Made by a program: the position numbers and the translations under genes. Under the pieces are notes generated by a model, which saw nothing but the letters and a program-made list of their open reading frames with translations, was not told the DNA's origin and searched no databases. 64,000 nt of DNA from Methylococcaceae bacterium. Lineage in GTDB: Bacteria > Pseudomonadota > Gammaproteobacteria > Methylococcales > Methylomonadaceae. Of this stretch, positions 1-8,647 are shown one piece after another. Each line of letters begins with the position of its first letter. Positions within the stretch are counted from its first letter, which is position 1. The DNA lies in assembly GCA_013140705.1 (NCBI GenBank), contig JABFSH010000001.1, forward strand, positions 1 through 64,000. Direction: 5' to 3'.

Positions 1-88
1 TATGAGGCGCTTCGCGGCTCCGCGTGATCGTTTGTAAAATTTCTTGTAACTCAATATTCAGTTTCAACGGGGGTAAAGGTCGTGCCAT
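1..88 (-). mobile_element. 5' end of an IS630-family transposase gene (runs off window)
   Basis: Read on the minus strand from an ATG at 88, the sequence gives an open frame beginning MARPLPPLKLNIELQEIL and continuing to the window edge with a TRSREAPH segment. This resembles the N-terminal helix-turn-helix of IS630/Tc1-type transposases, which commonly start MARP and carry an R-x-APH-like motif. Only about 29 codons are visible, so the catalytic DDE domain is outside the window. The element end must lie between 89 and about 150, because cheR homology begins at about 149. IS630 elements duplicate a TA target; TA dinucleotides occur at 147-148 and 150-151. Family assignment rests on this short N-terminus. 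Confidence 0.6.
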
Positions 89-100
89 CTGTTCTAATGA

Positions 101-919
101 TTGTTATTTAAAACAGTGTATTATCCAACATATTTTAAGTTGTTTGTACTAGCTCCTGAAAAGCAAACCATGGTTGCCAGTCGATTGGCGAAACGGTTGC
201 TTCATTTCGGCTTAAAAACATATGGGCAATACTATCAATTACTGAACAATGGTCAGCATCCCCACGAGTTTCAGTTAATGATCAACATCCTGACGACCAA
301 CGAAACATACTTTTTCAGGGAGCCCCAGCACTTTGACTATGTAAAGGATAAAATCCTCAAGCATTGGCGTGGCGATAATTTTAGACTGTGGAGCGCTGCA
401 AGTTCGACAGGTGAGGAAGCATACTCCTTGGGAATGTTACTGACTGAGCAATTGGGAAGCAGGAGGTGGGAAATTTTTGGATCGGATGTCAATACGGATG
501 TATTGGATGTAGCGAGAAATGGTGTTTATCTGATGAATCGATTGGAGAACATGGATAAACATTATTTGGACACCTATTGCCTAAAGGGTGTACGTTCTCA
601 AAAGGGTTATTTTAGAGTCGATGAAAAAATCAGAAATCACGTTCAGTTTGGGCAGATTAACCTGAAGGCTGACTTATCAAAAAACTTAGGTTTTTTTGAT
701 GTGATTTTTTTACGTAATGTTCTCATTTATTTTGATAAAGAAACAAAACAGGAAATCCTCCGACGAATAATCCCCATGCTGAAATCCGGCGGTCATTTTT
801 TTATTAGTCACTCCGAGACCTTGCATGGTTTATCGGTTGACTTACGAATGATTAAACCATCAATATACCAAAAGCCACGAAAATTGCTGAATACCAGGGG
901 TTTCCTCGGATCACGATAG
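101..919 (+). CDS. cheR: CheR chemotaxis methyltransferase, N-terminally truncated
   Basis: S-adenosylmethionine-dependent methyltransferase that adds methyl groups to glutamates of chemoreceptors. Recognisable CheR sequence starts at residue 17 (LAPEKQTMVASRLAKRL) and includes the NETYFFREP motif, the SAM-binding SAASSTGEEAYS segment, GSDVN and the FLRNVLIYF motif. The only available start is TTG at 101. The first 16 residues do not look like CheR and probably come from the terminal repeat of the IS630-type element on the left, so the N-terminal helix of the usual 275-290 aa protein is missing. The gene may be inactive or expressed from a transposon-provided start. It is followed directly by cheD and cheB. 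The C-terminal 13 residues after YQKP run into the cheD region in a different frame. Confidence 0.75.
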   Translation: MLFKTVYYPTYFKLFVLAPEKQTMVASRLAKRLLHFGLKTYGQYYQLLNNGQHPHEFQLMINILTTNETYFFREPQHFDYVKDKILKHWRGDNFRLWSAASSTGEEAYSLGMLLTEQLGSRRWEIFGSDVNTDVLDVARNGVYLMNRLENMDKHYLDTYCLKGVRSQKGYFRVDEKIRNHVQFGQINLKADLSKNLGFFDVIFLRNVLIYFDKETKQEILRRIIPMLKSGGHFFISHSETLHGLSVDLRMIKPSIYQKPRKLLNTRGFLGSR

Positions 920-1479
920 ATCCCGGTGAAAATTATGTCACAAAAAAAAATGAAATCATTTCTACACTTTTAGGTTCTTGTGTAGCGGCATGCTTGTACG
1001 ATCCCGTCAATCGCGTCATAGGCATGAATCATTTTCTTCTGGCTCAACAGCACTGTGCGCATAATACAACGATACTTGGAACAGACGAAGGACGTTACGG
1101 TATACACGCGATGGAGCTTTTAATCAATAAAATGCTTAAAAGCGGAGCTCAACGAATTCATCTGAAAGCCAAGGCCTTTGGTGGTGGTGATGTATTAAAA
1201 CTGGGTAATGATTTGAGAGGTGGTAAATCAATAGGTGCCGGCAACTGTGAATTCATCAAAACTTTTTTAGCCACCGAACGGATACCCTTAATAACATCAG
1301 ATTTAGGTAACAACATTGGTCGAAATATTTTCTTTTTAGCGACAGACTTTTCTGTCTATGTCAAAGCAATCGAACCAGCTTATCAACAAATCATCGTTAA
1401 AGAAGAACGACAATTTCTGCGAAATAAAAATATACCCGAGCATGGCCGCCTTAAAGTGGACCAAGCTGATTTTTGGTAA
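883..1479 (+). CDS. cheD: CheD chemoreceptor glutamine deamidase, start unclear
   Basis: CheD deamidates specific glutamines in chemoreceptors and can interact with CheC. The frame shows the family core: PGENYVT, then [12 protein letters not shown] containing the catalytic Cys, then GMNHFLL with the catalytic His, and later KAFGGGDV. Homology starts near 898, but between the upstream stop (853) and the TTG at 994 there is no ATG, GTG or TTG in this frame. A start at 994 would delete the catalytic Cys. Coordinates are therefore given from ATT 883, the first plausible but non-canonical codon. A one-base change in the GGGG run at 897-900 would place CheD in the same frame as the end of CheR. It lies between cheR and cheB. 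Confidence 0.7.
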   Translation: MAEYQGFPRITIDPGENYVTKKNEIISTLLGSCVAACLYDPVNRVIGMNHFLLAQQHCAHNTTILGTDEGRYGIHAMELLINKMLKSGAQRIHLKAKAFGGGDVLKLGNDLRGGKSIGAGNCEFIKTFLATERIPLITSDLGNNIGRNIFFLATDFSVYVKAIEPAYQQIIVKEERQFLRNKNIPEHGRLKVDQADFW

Positions 1480-1505
1480 CCTCCTACTTTCCAGGACTAA
1501 TTATC

Positions 1506-2585
1506 ATGTCAACTACCATAAAGGTGCTAATAGTCGATGATTCGGCGGTTGTCAGACAGGTTTTAACATCCACTCTGGATGGCGTTTCCGGTATTCAAGT
1601 GATTGGCGCCGCGCCAGACCCTATCTTTGCAATGAAACGAATGGAATCGGAATGGCCGGATGTCATTATTCTGGATATTGAAATGCCACGGATGGACGGC
1701 GTAACATTTTTGAAAAAAGTAATGGCTGAACGCCCTACTCCCGTCATTATTTGTTCCACTCTGACTGAAAAAGGCGCTGAAGTTACCATGCAAGCCATGA
1801 GTGCAGGGGCTGTGGATATCATTACCAAACCTAAAATGAATCTGAAGACATTTTTACTGGAATCCAAAAACACTATCGTTGATGTGATTAAAGCTGCCGC
1901 TCAGTCTCGGCCAGGAAAAATGAAATTTACTGGCGCAACCTGTTCATCAGATCCGTTCCGAGCCAACAGTCATTTAGAAAGGCCCATGGTTGAAACCACA
2001 GACAGGGTCATCGTCATTGGCACATCAACCGGAGGTACACAGGCGCTTGAATTCCTGTTTACCCAGTTACCCAGAACAGCACCTGCTATCGTTGTTGTCC
2101 AGCACATGCCGGAACATTTTACCGCTGCATTTGCCAAGCGCTTAAACAGCATTTGCCAGGTTACTGTTAAAGAAGCTGAAAATAACGATCGCGCTCTACC
2201 TGGCGTCATACTGATTGCCCCTGGCAGAAAGCACATGCTGCTGCAACGCAATGGCGCTCAATATCGTGTTTGTGTCAAGGAGGGCCCTTTGGTCAGTCGA
2301 CATCGACCTTCTGTAGATGTTCTTTTTCGATCCAGTGCTCAAGCTGCCGGCGCTAACGCAGTAGGCATCATACTTACTGGCATGGGCGATGATGGAGCTC
2401 ACGGCATAAAGGAAATGCATGATGCCGGTGCTTTGACAGTTGCTCAAGATGAAGCGAGTTGCATTGTCTATGGAATGCCCAAAGAAGCCGTTAAATTGGG
2501 GGGCGTAGATGTGAGTTTACCTTTATCAGCCATCCCGCAATTGATTTTGCAAGCACCCAGTCGCAGACAATTCAAGAAAAACTGA
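1506..2585 (+). CDS. cheB: CheB protein-glutamate methylesterase / response regulator
   Basis: Two-domain cytoplasmic enzyme of 359 aa. Residues 1-125 form a receiver domain ([12 protein letters not shown], phospho-acceptor Asp in [11 protein letters not shown], conserved Lys in ITKP). Residues about 165-355 form the methylesterase domain with the catalytic Ser in GTSTGGTQ, His in VVQHMPEHF and Asp in [10 protein letters not shown]. It removes methyl groups from chemoreceptors when phosphorylated, and can also deamidate glutamine. ATG 1506 is chosen because the receiver domain starts 6 residues later; upstream in-frame codons from 1473 overlap cheD and are not family-like. It is complete, unlike the two genes before it. 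Confidence 0.93.
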   Translation: MSTTIKVLIVDDSAVVRQVLTSTLDGVSGIQVIGAAPDPIFAMKRMESEWPDVIILDIEMPRMDGVTFLKKVMAERPTPVIICSTLTEKGAEVTMQAMSAGAVDIITKPKMNLKTFLLESKNTIVDVIKAAAQSRPGKMKFTGATCSSDPFRANSHLERPMVETTDRVIVIGTSTGGTQALEFLFTQLPRTAPAIVVVQHMPEHFTAAFAKRLNSICQVTVKEAENNDRALPGVILIAPGRKHMLLQRNGAQYRVCVKEGPLVSRHRPSVDVLFRSSAQAAGANAVGIILTGMGDDGAHGIKEMHDAGALTVAQDEASCIVYGMPKEAVKLGGVDVSLPLSAIPQLILQAPSRRQFKKN

Positions 2586-2751
2586 TTTTATTCATAGCAT
2601 CCTGTTTGAATTAGTCACAGACTCTAAAGATACTTGGAATTAAGCAATTTCGTCATGGCAGAGTGAAGAAAAATAGGCTGCTAATCTATTTAATCAGAGA
2701 CATTATTTTTTTACTTTGCATTACGTTAACCAGAACAAATTACATTTTCAT

Positions 2752-4959
2752 ATGCTTACATTAATAACATTTCGAACCCGGATTTTTTTAAGTTTTTGCT
2801 TGTTCATCTTCATGAATATTATCGTTCTTAATGTCAGCATGTATCAGTTTTCCGAAGCGCATCAAGAGACTTTAATCGAGGATGCCATTCAGAAAGACAT
2901 TACAATTGCCACCGAAATCTCGTCCTTGATCTATCAAATTAAGGAAGGCTTGACGACTGCGGCTTTTTCAAGCGAATCAAATAACAGATTACAGAGTTTT
3001 CAGCGTGCTGAAGCCGACATCAATTCAGCGGTTAAAAACATCGTACAGCTAAAAACGAGCAGCAATGTTTCTCCGTTAGTTATCCAAAGCCTTCATGCTC
3101 TGGAGAAAAACGTTCAGGCATTCTACAGGCTGGGTAAACAATTCGCATTTTCCAATACTTCTGAAAGCCCCGAGACAAAACTCACTAATCGAGCAGATTT
3201 TGACAATCATCTCTTGTTATTGGATAAGCAAATTAAAAAGGTTGTTTATGACTTAACGAATAAGATGGTTTTGATTAACGATATCAATAAAGTTGAGCGT
3301 AATCCGTCCAAGACATTAATTGTATTATCATCTTTACTCATCATTGTAGGTTTGGGCATCGCTATCTATCTCAGTCGATATTTAAATAACCAACTGGGTA
3401 TTGATCCGTACTATGCTAAAGGCATAGCCAAAGAACTTGCGCGGGGCGATTTATCCCGGTCGATAATGGTTGAATCCAGCGATAAAAAAAACTTGTTGTT
3501 CGCGTTGGAAAAAATGCGTCAACAACTGTTGGGAAGAAAAATACAGGACCAAAAAACCCTTGAAGAAATAAAACGAATAAAATTTGCCTTGGACCATGTA
3601 AGTGTAGGCGTTCTGATCACCGATACGTATCACCATATCATTTATACCAACAATGAACTGGTTGCCATTTTTAAAAATGCAGAAGCTGAAATTAATCAAT
3701 TGATGCCCAATTTTGCTATTTCAGATTTATTGGGCAAAAAAATCAATGAACTTAACTTCCTACCCGCCGATGAAGAATTACTGAATTCATTGACAGAAAC
3801 CCATAAATTCCCGGTTGTATTGGGCGGGCGTCACATGATGATAGTTATCAATCCCGTTGCTAATGAGCAGGGTGAACATTTAGGTCTGGTCAGTGAATGG
3901 CATGATCATACAGAGGAAGTGATGGTGGAAAATGAGCTAGCTGCAGTTGTGGCAGCCGCCTCTATGGGCGACTTCAACCGGATATTCAATGTGCAAGGTA
4001 AGGATGGCGTCATGCGTTTATTAGGCGAAGGCATAAACCAGCTGATGCATACTAACAAAGTCAGTCTTAATGAAATATCGAGGGTTCTTGGCGCCATAAC
4101 GCGAGGCGATTTAACTGAAAAAATTACCAATCCCTACTTTGGTACTTTCGGTGAATTGAAGGATAGCACGAATGCAACAGTCGATAAACTGAAAGGCATT
4201 ATCACTCAAATTAAAGAAGTCACAGACGTTATTCACAATGGTGTTAAAGAAATTGCCTCAGGAAACAACGACCTGTCGCACCGCACAGAAAAACAGGCTG
4301 TCAGCCTTCAAGAAACCACGGCCAGTATGAAAGAATTAACCTCTGCAGTACAAACCAATGCCGAAAATGCCCAAAAAGCCAATCAACTTGCCATTAAAGC
4401 CACTGAAGTTGCCACTAAAGGAGGTAATGTCATTGGCGACGTTATAGTCACGATGCAAGGTATTAACGATTCATCCCGAAAAGTGGTTGACATCATTTCT
4501 GTGATCGATGGCATTGCATTTCAAACCAATATTCTTGCACTCAATGCTGCTGTTGAGGCCGCCCGTGCGGGCGATCAAGGCAGGGGATTTGCTGTTGTCG
4601 CCGGGGAGGTTCGAAACTTAGCTAAATTGGCCACTTCGGCAGCGGCTGAAATTAAAAGCTTGATTGGTGATTCGGTTGAAAAAATTGAAGATGGCTCCAA
4701 GCTGGTTACACAGGCTGGCAAAACTATGAATCAGATACTGGATTCAATTCGTTTAGTCAGCATTATCATGGGTAATATCACCGATGCTTCGGCTGAACAA
4801 AGTATTGGCATTAAGCAGATCAATGAAGCCATCACTCAAATGGATGAAGTTACCCAGCAAAATGCGGCGCTAGTGGAACAGGCCGCAGCAGCTTCGGAGT
4901 CAGTAGAAATACAGGCACAAAATCTGGCCACAACTGTCGAGAGTTTCAATCTGGATTAG
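2752..4959 (+). CDS. Methyl-accepting chemotaxis protein with PAS and tandem HAMP
   Basis: Membrane chemoreceptor of 735 aa from ATG 2752 (an in-frame TTG lies 12 codons upstream). A first membrane segment (about residues 12-32, IFLSFCLFIFMNIIVL) is followed by a periplasmic helical domain of about 165 residues, a second membrane segment (TLIVLSSLLIIVGLGIAIYL), a HAMP-like region, a PAS-like domain (ISVGVLITDTYHHIIYTNNE), further HAMP-type segments, and the cytoplasmic signalling hairpin with the conserved tip GIAFQTNILALNAAVEAARAGDQG. Glutamine/glutamate-rich methylation helices flank the tip. The ligand is unknown; the PAS domain suggests cytoplasmic or redox sensing. It follows cheB after a 166-base gap and is probably in the same functional group. 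Confidence 0.9.
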   Translation: MLTLITFRTRIFLSFCLFIFMNIIVLNVSMYQFSEAHQETLIEDAIQKDITIATEISSLIYQIKEGLTTAAFSSESNNRLQSFQRAEADINSAVKNIVQLKTSSNVSPLVIQSLHALEKNVQAFYRLGKQFAFSNTSESPETKLTNRADFDNHLLLLDKQIKKVVYDLTNKMVLINDINKVERNPSKTLIVLSSLLIIVGLGIAIYLSRYLNNQLGIDPYYAKGIAKELARGDLSRSIMVESSDKKNLLFALEKMRQQLLGRKIQDQKTLEEIKRIKFALDHVSVGVLITDTYHHIIYTNNELVAIFKNAEAEINQLMPNFAISDLLGKKINELNFLPADEELLNSLTETHKFPVVLGGRHMMIVINPVANEQGEHLGLVSEWHDHTEEVMVENELAAVVAAASMGDFNRIFNVQGKDGVMRLLGEGINQLMHTNKVSLNEISRVLGAITRGDLTEKITNPYFGTFGELKDSTNATVDKLKGIITQIKEVTDVIHNGVKEIASGNNDLSHRTEKQAVSLQETTASMKELTSAVQTNAENAQKANQLAIKATEVATKGGNVIGDVIVTMQGINDSSRKVVDIISVIDGIAFQTNILALNAAVEAARAGDQGRGFAVVAGEVRNLAKLATSAAAEIKSLIGDSVEKIEDGSKLVTQAGKTMNQILDSIRLVSIIMGNITDASAEQSIGIKQINEAITQMDEVTQQNAALVEQAAAASESVEIQAQNLATTVESFNLD

Positions 4960-4986
4960 CCATTCCATTCAAGACAACACGTCCGG

Positions 4987-5577
4987 TTATTTGCCAGCTT
5001 CCAGCGCGGACAATTCTGTCAAGCTGTTCAAATTAATAAATACTTCGGGCACAGCACTAAAATCTGCAATTGCCAACTTTTGTTGTTTCAGCCAGGTATC
5101 GACTTTGGTTTGACCACTGGCCAAGTAATGTTGCAGGCTCGATTTTAATTCCGTTTTAAGGGCTAAAAATACCGGATGCAATCGTTTTCCGTCAAAAGCG
5201 ACTGCAATATCGGCATCGTTTTCATTAAGAACAGTTAATAATTTGTTTAGATGCGTGGACTCTATCAATGGAGAATCACAAGGTACTACCAGCAATTTTC
5301 CGGTTTCAGCAAAAATCATTGCCGTAAACACGCCCGCCAAGGGGCCGTCAAAAGTATCCGTTTGATCAACCACTACGGGTAACCCAAATTGTTGATACTG
5401 GTCGATGTTTCGATTGGCATTAATAATCACCTGATTGCAAACCTCTGCTAACGCCTCGATACCATAACTCACCATCGGACGTCCCCGATACTTGAGCAAG
5501 CCTTTATCCTGATGATTCATGCGCCGGGCGCGGCCACCGGCCAGAATCACGCCTGTTACTTTTGTTTGTGTATTCAT
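4987..5577 (-). CDS. mobA: MobA molybdenum cofactor guanylyltransferase
   Basis: Transfers GMP from GTP to molybdopterin to make the MGD cofactor for molybdoenzymes such as formate dehydrogenase and nitrate reductase. The 196-aa protein has the nucleotidyltransferase signature VILAGGRARRMNHQDKGLL near the N-terminus, DGPLAGV in the middle and VPCDSPLI, with Asp residues for metal binding. The start is placed at ATG 5577 because the GG-rich nucleotide loop follows 9 residues later; the frame extends upstream into the promoter of the divergent DUF302 gene. Converges on the chemoreceptor gene with only 27 bases between them. The FeMo-cofactor of nitrogenase does not need MGD, so this gene is not linked to nif function. 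Confidence 0.93.
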   Translation of the reverse strand: MNTQTKVTGVILAGGRARRMNHQDKGLLKYRGRPMVSYGIEALAEVCNQVIINANRNIDQYQQFGLPVVVDQTDTFDGPLAGVFTAMIFAETGKLLVVPCDSPLIESTHLNKLLTVLNENDADIAVAFDGKRLHPVFLALKTELKSSLQHYLASGQTKVDTWLKQQKLAIADFSAVPEVFINLNSLTELSALEAGK

Positions 5578-5600
5578 AATGCTAAGCTTTGCACAATAAG

Positions 5601-6083
5601 ATGAAGTTTCGCTTCCGGCATTCAATGACATTCAATCGCACAATTATTTACTCGGCCTTTGTTGCAATGACAGGATGTGCTGCGCAAACAGCGGGCGAAT
5701 TTCTGCCTTATTACCAAGTGGAAACTCATAAACCCTATGATGAAGTTTTGTCTGAACTGCAAGTTGCCATCAGCGAAAACAACTTTAGAATAACCGGACA
5801 TAGCAGAGTCGGTAAAGTCATACGCGACCGTGGCACTAAAAATTTCCCCGATTATGACACGATTCAGTTTTGTAATTTAACCGAGGCCAAAACCATTTTA
5901 TTGATGTCGCCTGCCACCATTCGCTTTATGCCCTGCAATGTCGTACTGTATGAATATCAAGGCAAAACGATTGTCAGGACGCATTTATTACCCACGGACA
6001 GTGAAAACAAAGAATTGAATACATTTTCGGATAAAATGAACGCTGTGTTAAAAAATATTGTCAATTTCGCAATTGAAGAATAA
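5601..6083 (+). CDS. DUF302-family lipoprotein
   Basis: 160-aa protein with an N-terminal signal and a lipobox-like FVAMTGC, so probably lipid-anchored and periplasmic. The body matches the DUF302 pattern: YDEVLSELQVAISENNFRI near the start, then KTILLMSPATIRFMPCNVVLYE with the conserved proline/cysteine region. DUF302 proteins are small alpha/beta proteins of unknown role, sometimes next to electron-transfer or methylotrophy genes. Start at ATG 5601 (MKFRFRH); a second ATG at 5625 would give a shorter signal peptide. Divergent from mobA, 23 bases apart. Confidence 0.75.
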   Translation: MKFRFRHSMTFNRTIIYSAFVAMTGCAAQTAGEFLPYYQVETHKPYDEVLSELQVAISENNFRITGHSRVGKVIRDRGTKNFPDYDTIQFCNLTEAKTILLMSPATIRFMPCNVVLYEYQGKTIVRTHLLPTDSENKELNTFSDKMNAVLKNIVNFAIEE

Positions 6084-6090
6084 CGAAGCC

Positions 6091-6648
6091 ATGACGAAGC
6101 CAGCAATTAAATTGGCCACCTATCAGGATATTATTGATTTGCCGGAAAATATGGTCGGTGAACTCATTAACGGATATCTCGAAACCCATCCACGGCCTGC
6201 GCCTAAACATGCCGTCGCTTCTTCCTCGATTGGTGCAGAACTAGTCTCGCCCTTTCAAAAAGGCAGAGGCGGACCGGGTGGCTGGTGGATTATTGATGAA
6301 CCTGAATGCCATTTGGCTGCGCATGTTCTGGTTCCCGATCTGGCAGGCTGGCGCAAGCAAAGAATGCCAGCCTTGCCTGAAACGGTCTGGTTTGAAATTA
6401 CGCCCGACTGGGTTTGTGAAGTTTTGTCGCCGTCCAGCACACGTCTGGATCGAATGATTAAAATGCCCATCTATGCGGAATTGGGGGTTAGCTATCTCTG
6501 GCTTGTTGACCCGCTGTTGCAAACCCTGGAAACCTATCAACTGCACGACACACACTGGCTGTTAATCGGTTCCTACACCGACGATCAACCGGTTACTATT
6601 GCTCCCTTTGCCGAGCATACCTTTTTACTTTCAGACTTATGGGAATAA
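6091..6648 (+). CDS. Uma2-family (DUF820) putative endonuclease
   Basis: 185-aa protein of the Uma2/PD-(D/E)XK-like superfamily, common in cyanobacteria and also found in methanotrophs. Visible family features are ENMVGELINGYLETHPRPAPKHA near the N-terminus, VPDLAGWR, the WVCEVLSPSSTRLDR motif and KMPIYAELGVSYLWLVDP. The D...E-x-L arrangement fits a restriction-like nuclease fold; its biological role is not established. Start at ATG 6091, 7 bases after the DUF302 stop, so the two are probably co-transcribed. The upstream in-frame TTG (6058) overlaps DUF302 and is less likely. Confidence 0.82.
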   Translation: MTKPAIKLATYQDIIDLPENMVGELINGYLETHPRPAPKHAVASSSIGAELVSPFQKGRGGPGGWWIIDEPECHLAAHVLVPDLAGWRKQRMPALPETVWFEITPDWVCEVLSPSSTRLDRMIKMPIYAELGVSYLWLVDPLLQTLETYQLHDTHWLLIGSYTDDQPVTIAPFAEHTFLLSDLWE

Positions 6649-6659
6649 GAATAATATCA

Positions 6660-7061
6660 ATGAACTATTACCACAGACCTTTAATTTTAAGCATCGCGTT
6701 AATGGCCGCCATTTCAGCATGTACCCCTACGCCGCTAAAACCGGCAGAGAGCACACCTGTCGAACCCGCTCCGTTTGTCAGCGACTACCCCACCCGTGAT
6801 CGCGTGGAATATGTATTAAATTGCGTCGCTCAACATGGCGGCCTGACCTACATCACTCAATATGCTTGTGGATGCAAAATCGACAAGATTGCTGAAATGC
6901 TGAAGTTCGATGAATACGAGGCTGCGAAAACTTTTTCCTATCTTCGTAGTACACCCGGCGATGCCGGAGGAGTTTTTCGCGATCCCACTCAATCAAAGGA
7001 TTTAAGAAAGCGCCTTAAAGAAGCCGAAGCGTATGCCGAAAAAGGCTGCTTTGTTAAGTAG
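6660..7061 (+). CDS. Small cysteine-containing lipoprotein, unknown function
   Basis: 133-aa protein with signal peptide and lipobox (ISAC at residues 18-21) followed by a proline-rich linker (TPTPLKPAESTPVEPAPF). The mature part has four cysteines (LNCVAQHGG, YACGCK, KGCFVK) and mostly charged helices, but no CxxCH haem motif. I do not recognise the family. It is convergent with the SoxYZ-like carrier gene 40 bases downstream and follows Uma2 by 11 bases. Association with the quinoprotein-related genes nearby is only suggested by position. Confidence 0.6.
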   Translation: MNYYHRPLILSIALMAAISACTPTPLKPAESTPVEPAPFVSDYPTRDRVEYVLNCVAQHGGLTYITQYACGCKIDKIAEMLKFDEYEAAKTFSYLRSTPGDAGGVFRDPTQSKDLRKRLKEAEAYAEKGCFVK

Positions 7062-7101
7062 AAAGACTTGGGCGACTTCAAATTCAATGCCGCCCTTTAC
7101 T

Positions 7102-7938
7102 TTACGGATTGATGGCGTAAGTTTCAGTGTAGGTTTTGCCTTTAGCACAAGCATCACGTGCGATGGGGCTTTCGCATGACGTGTCGGTAATCTCAGCCTT
7201 TAATTCACCCGATGTTTCAGGGACAAAGTAAAATCTGAAATTGGGATCAGAGCTAATTGCAATGTCGGTTTTCGCAGTCAAAATCGGCTTGTTATTAAAA
7301 AACACGCGCATCTTTTCCACAAAATGCGATTTTTTTACAAATCGGCTAATCTGATCCATCTGCATACCGGTGACATTGGGATGACTAATCAACAATTGAA
7401 CCAGCGTCGGCTCCGACGTTTTAATGCCTTCGTCCAATCGGAATTTCATTTTACCCAGGCGCTGCATCGCCGCATCCAGATCCTTGCCAATAGGTGCTGA
7501 GCATCCTCCACTCGCCTTTACAAATTTTTTGCTCATAAACAGTTTGCCGTTATTCATTTGCGCAATGACACGAATATTACTGTAATTATTGACGCGAACC
7601 CGCATGGCTAAATCGGCCTTCCCGCTATCCGGACTCAATTCAAACTCACCAACAAATGGAAAGGGATTTTTATCAATTAAAACCAGAATCTTTTTAATAT
7701 AGTTATCTTGTGATTGTTTTATTTTGCTGACAATCCTTAATGGCACCAGAGAGGGATCTTCAGCCCTGTAAGGCGCTTCGAGCTCGATGACATCATTTGT
7801 CTCGGCTATCGACTGGCCGGGAAAATATTGATTCTTCAAAACTGTGTTCCATTCGGATTCGTCACCATTATCCGCAACTGCCAACGTGCTTGTTAACAGC
7901 AATAAACAAAACCTAAGCCCGTAATTTAATGATTTCAT
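7102..7938 (-). CDS. Quinoprotein dehydrogenase-associated SoxYZ-like carrier
   Basis: 278-aa secreted protein: signal peptide (LRFCLLLLTSTLAVA), then a SoxY-like domain (residues about 35-155) carrying the GGCSAPIG carrier-like motif, then a SoxZ-like domain (from LVQLLISHPNVTGMQ to the C-terminus). Such fused SoxYZ relatives occur beside PQQ-dependent alcohol dehydrogenase systems, where they are thought to take part in a quinoprotein relay together with a zinc metallohydrolase like the one at 14110. No PQQ dehydrogenase is seen in this window. In SoxY the carrier Cys lies at the C-terminal end of the domain, as GGCSAP does here. Function in the cell is inferred. Confidence 0.85.
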   Translation of the reverse strand: MKSLNYGLRFCLLLLTSTLAVADNGDESEWNTVLKNQYFPGQSIAETNDVIELEAPYRAEDPSLVPLRIVSKIKQSQDNYIKKILVLIDKNPFPFVGEFELSPDSGKADLAMRVRVNNYSNIRVIAQMNNGKLFMSKKFVKASGGCSAPIGKDLDAAMQRLGKMKFRLDEGIKTSEPTLVQLLISHPNVTGMQMDQISRFVKKSHFVEKMRVFFNNKPILTAKTDIAISSDPNFRFYFVPETSGELKAEITDTSCESPIARDACAKGKTYTETYAINP

Positions 7939-8041
7939 TTTTTCTACACCTGCCTTGATAAGTAATCAGTCCGGCATCATTTATGGTTCCGGACACGCAT
8001 TGTGATTATAATGCTTAAAATAGAATTTCAAGGAAATTAAT

Positions 8042-8647
8042 ATGTTCAAGCTTCTTCTTCCTCTCATCATGATACTGACAATACCGGGCTGCGGTTATAA
8101 TACTCTGCAAAGTGCCGATGAAAACATTACCGCTTCCTGGGCAGAAGTGTTAAACCAGTATCAGCGTCGCGCGGATCTGGTCCCTAATCTGGTCAACGTT
8201 GTAAAAGGCTATGCTGCCCATGAAAGAGAAGTGTTGACTGGAGTCACCGAAGCGCGTGCCCGAGTCGGAGCCATTCAAGCTACGCCGGATCTGGTAAACG
8301 ATGAAAATGCCTTCAAGAAATTTATAGCTGCCCAAGGACAAATGACCAGTGCGATTTCCCGTTTATTGGGTGTTGCTGAAAATTATCCGCAATTAAAAGC
8401 CGATGGCTTATTCCGCGATTTACAAGCGCAACTGGAAGGCACTGAAAATAGGATCACTGTTGCCCGCAATCGTTATATTGACGCCGTCAAGGACTACAAC
8501 ATTACTGTGCGCTCCTTTCCCAGCAACCTGACTGCCATGCTTTTTGGACATAAAACCAAGCCCGGGTTTACCGTGGAAAATGAACAAGCGATTGCAGTGC
8601 CGCCAAAAGTCGATTTCAGCGCACCTGTCCCTGCTTCTTCACAATAA
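8042..8647 (+). CDS. LemA-family lipoprotein
   Basis: 201-aa LemA protein: N-terminal signal with Cys17 lipobox (IPGC), then the long helical LemA domain with the typical WAEVLNQYQRRADLVPNLVNVVKGYA segment, the LLGVAENYPQLKAD motif and a C-terminal VKDYNITVRSFPSNLTAMLFG block. LemA proteins are often paired with TPM-domain proteins, as here: the next gene begins at the stop codon. The role is uncertain; membrane or envelope stress functions have been proposed in various bacteria. Confidence 0.9.
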   Translation: MFKLLLPLIMILTIPGCGYNTLQSADENITASWAEVLNQYQRRADLVPNLVNVVKGYAAHEREVLTGVTEARARVGAIQATPDLVNDENAFKKFIAAQGQMTSAISRLLGVAENYPQLKADGLFRDLQAQLEGTENRITVARNRYIDAVKDYNITVRSFPSNLTAMLFGHKTKPGFTVENEQAIAVPPKVDFSAPVPASSQ

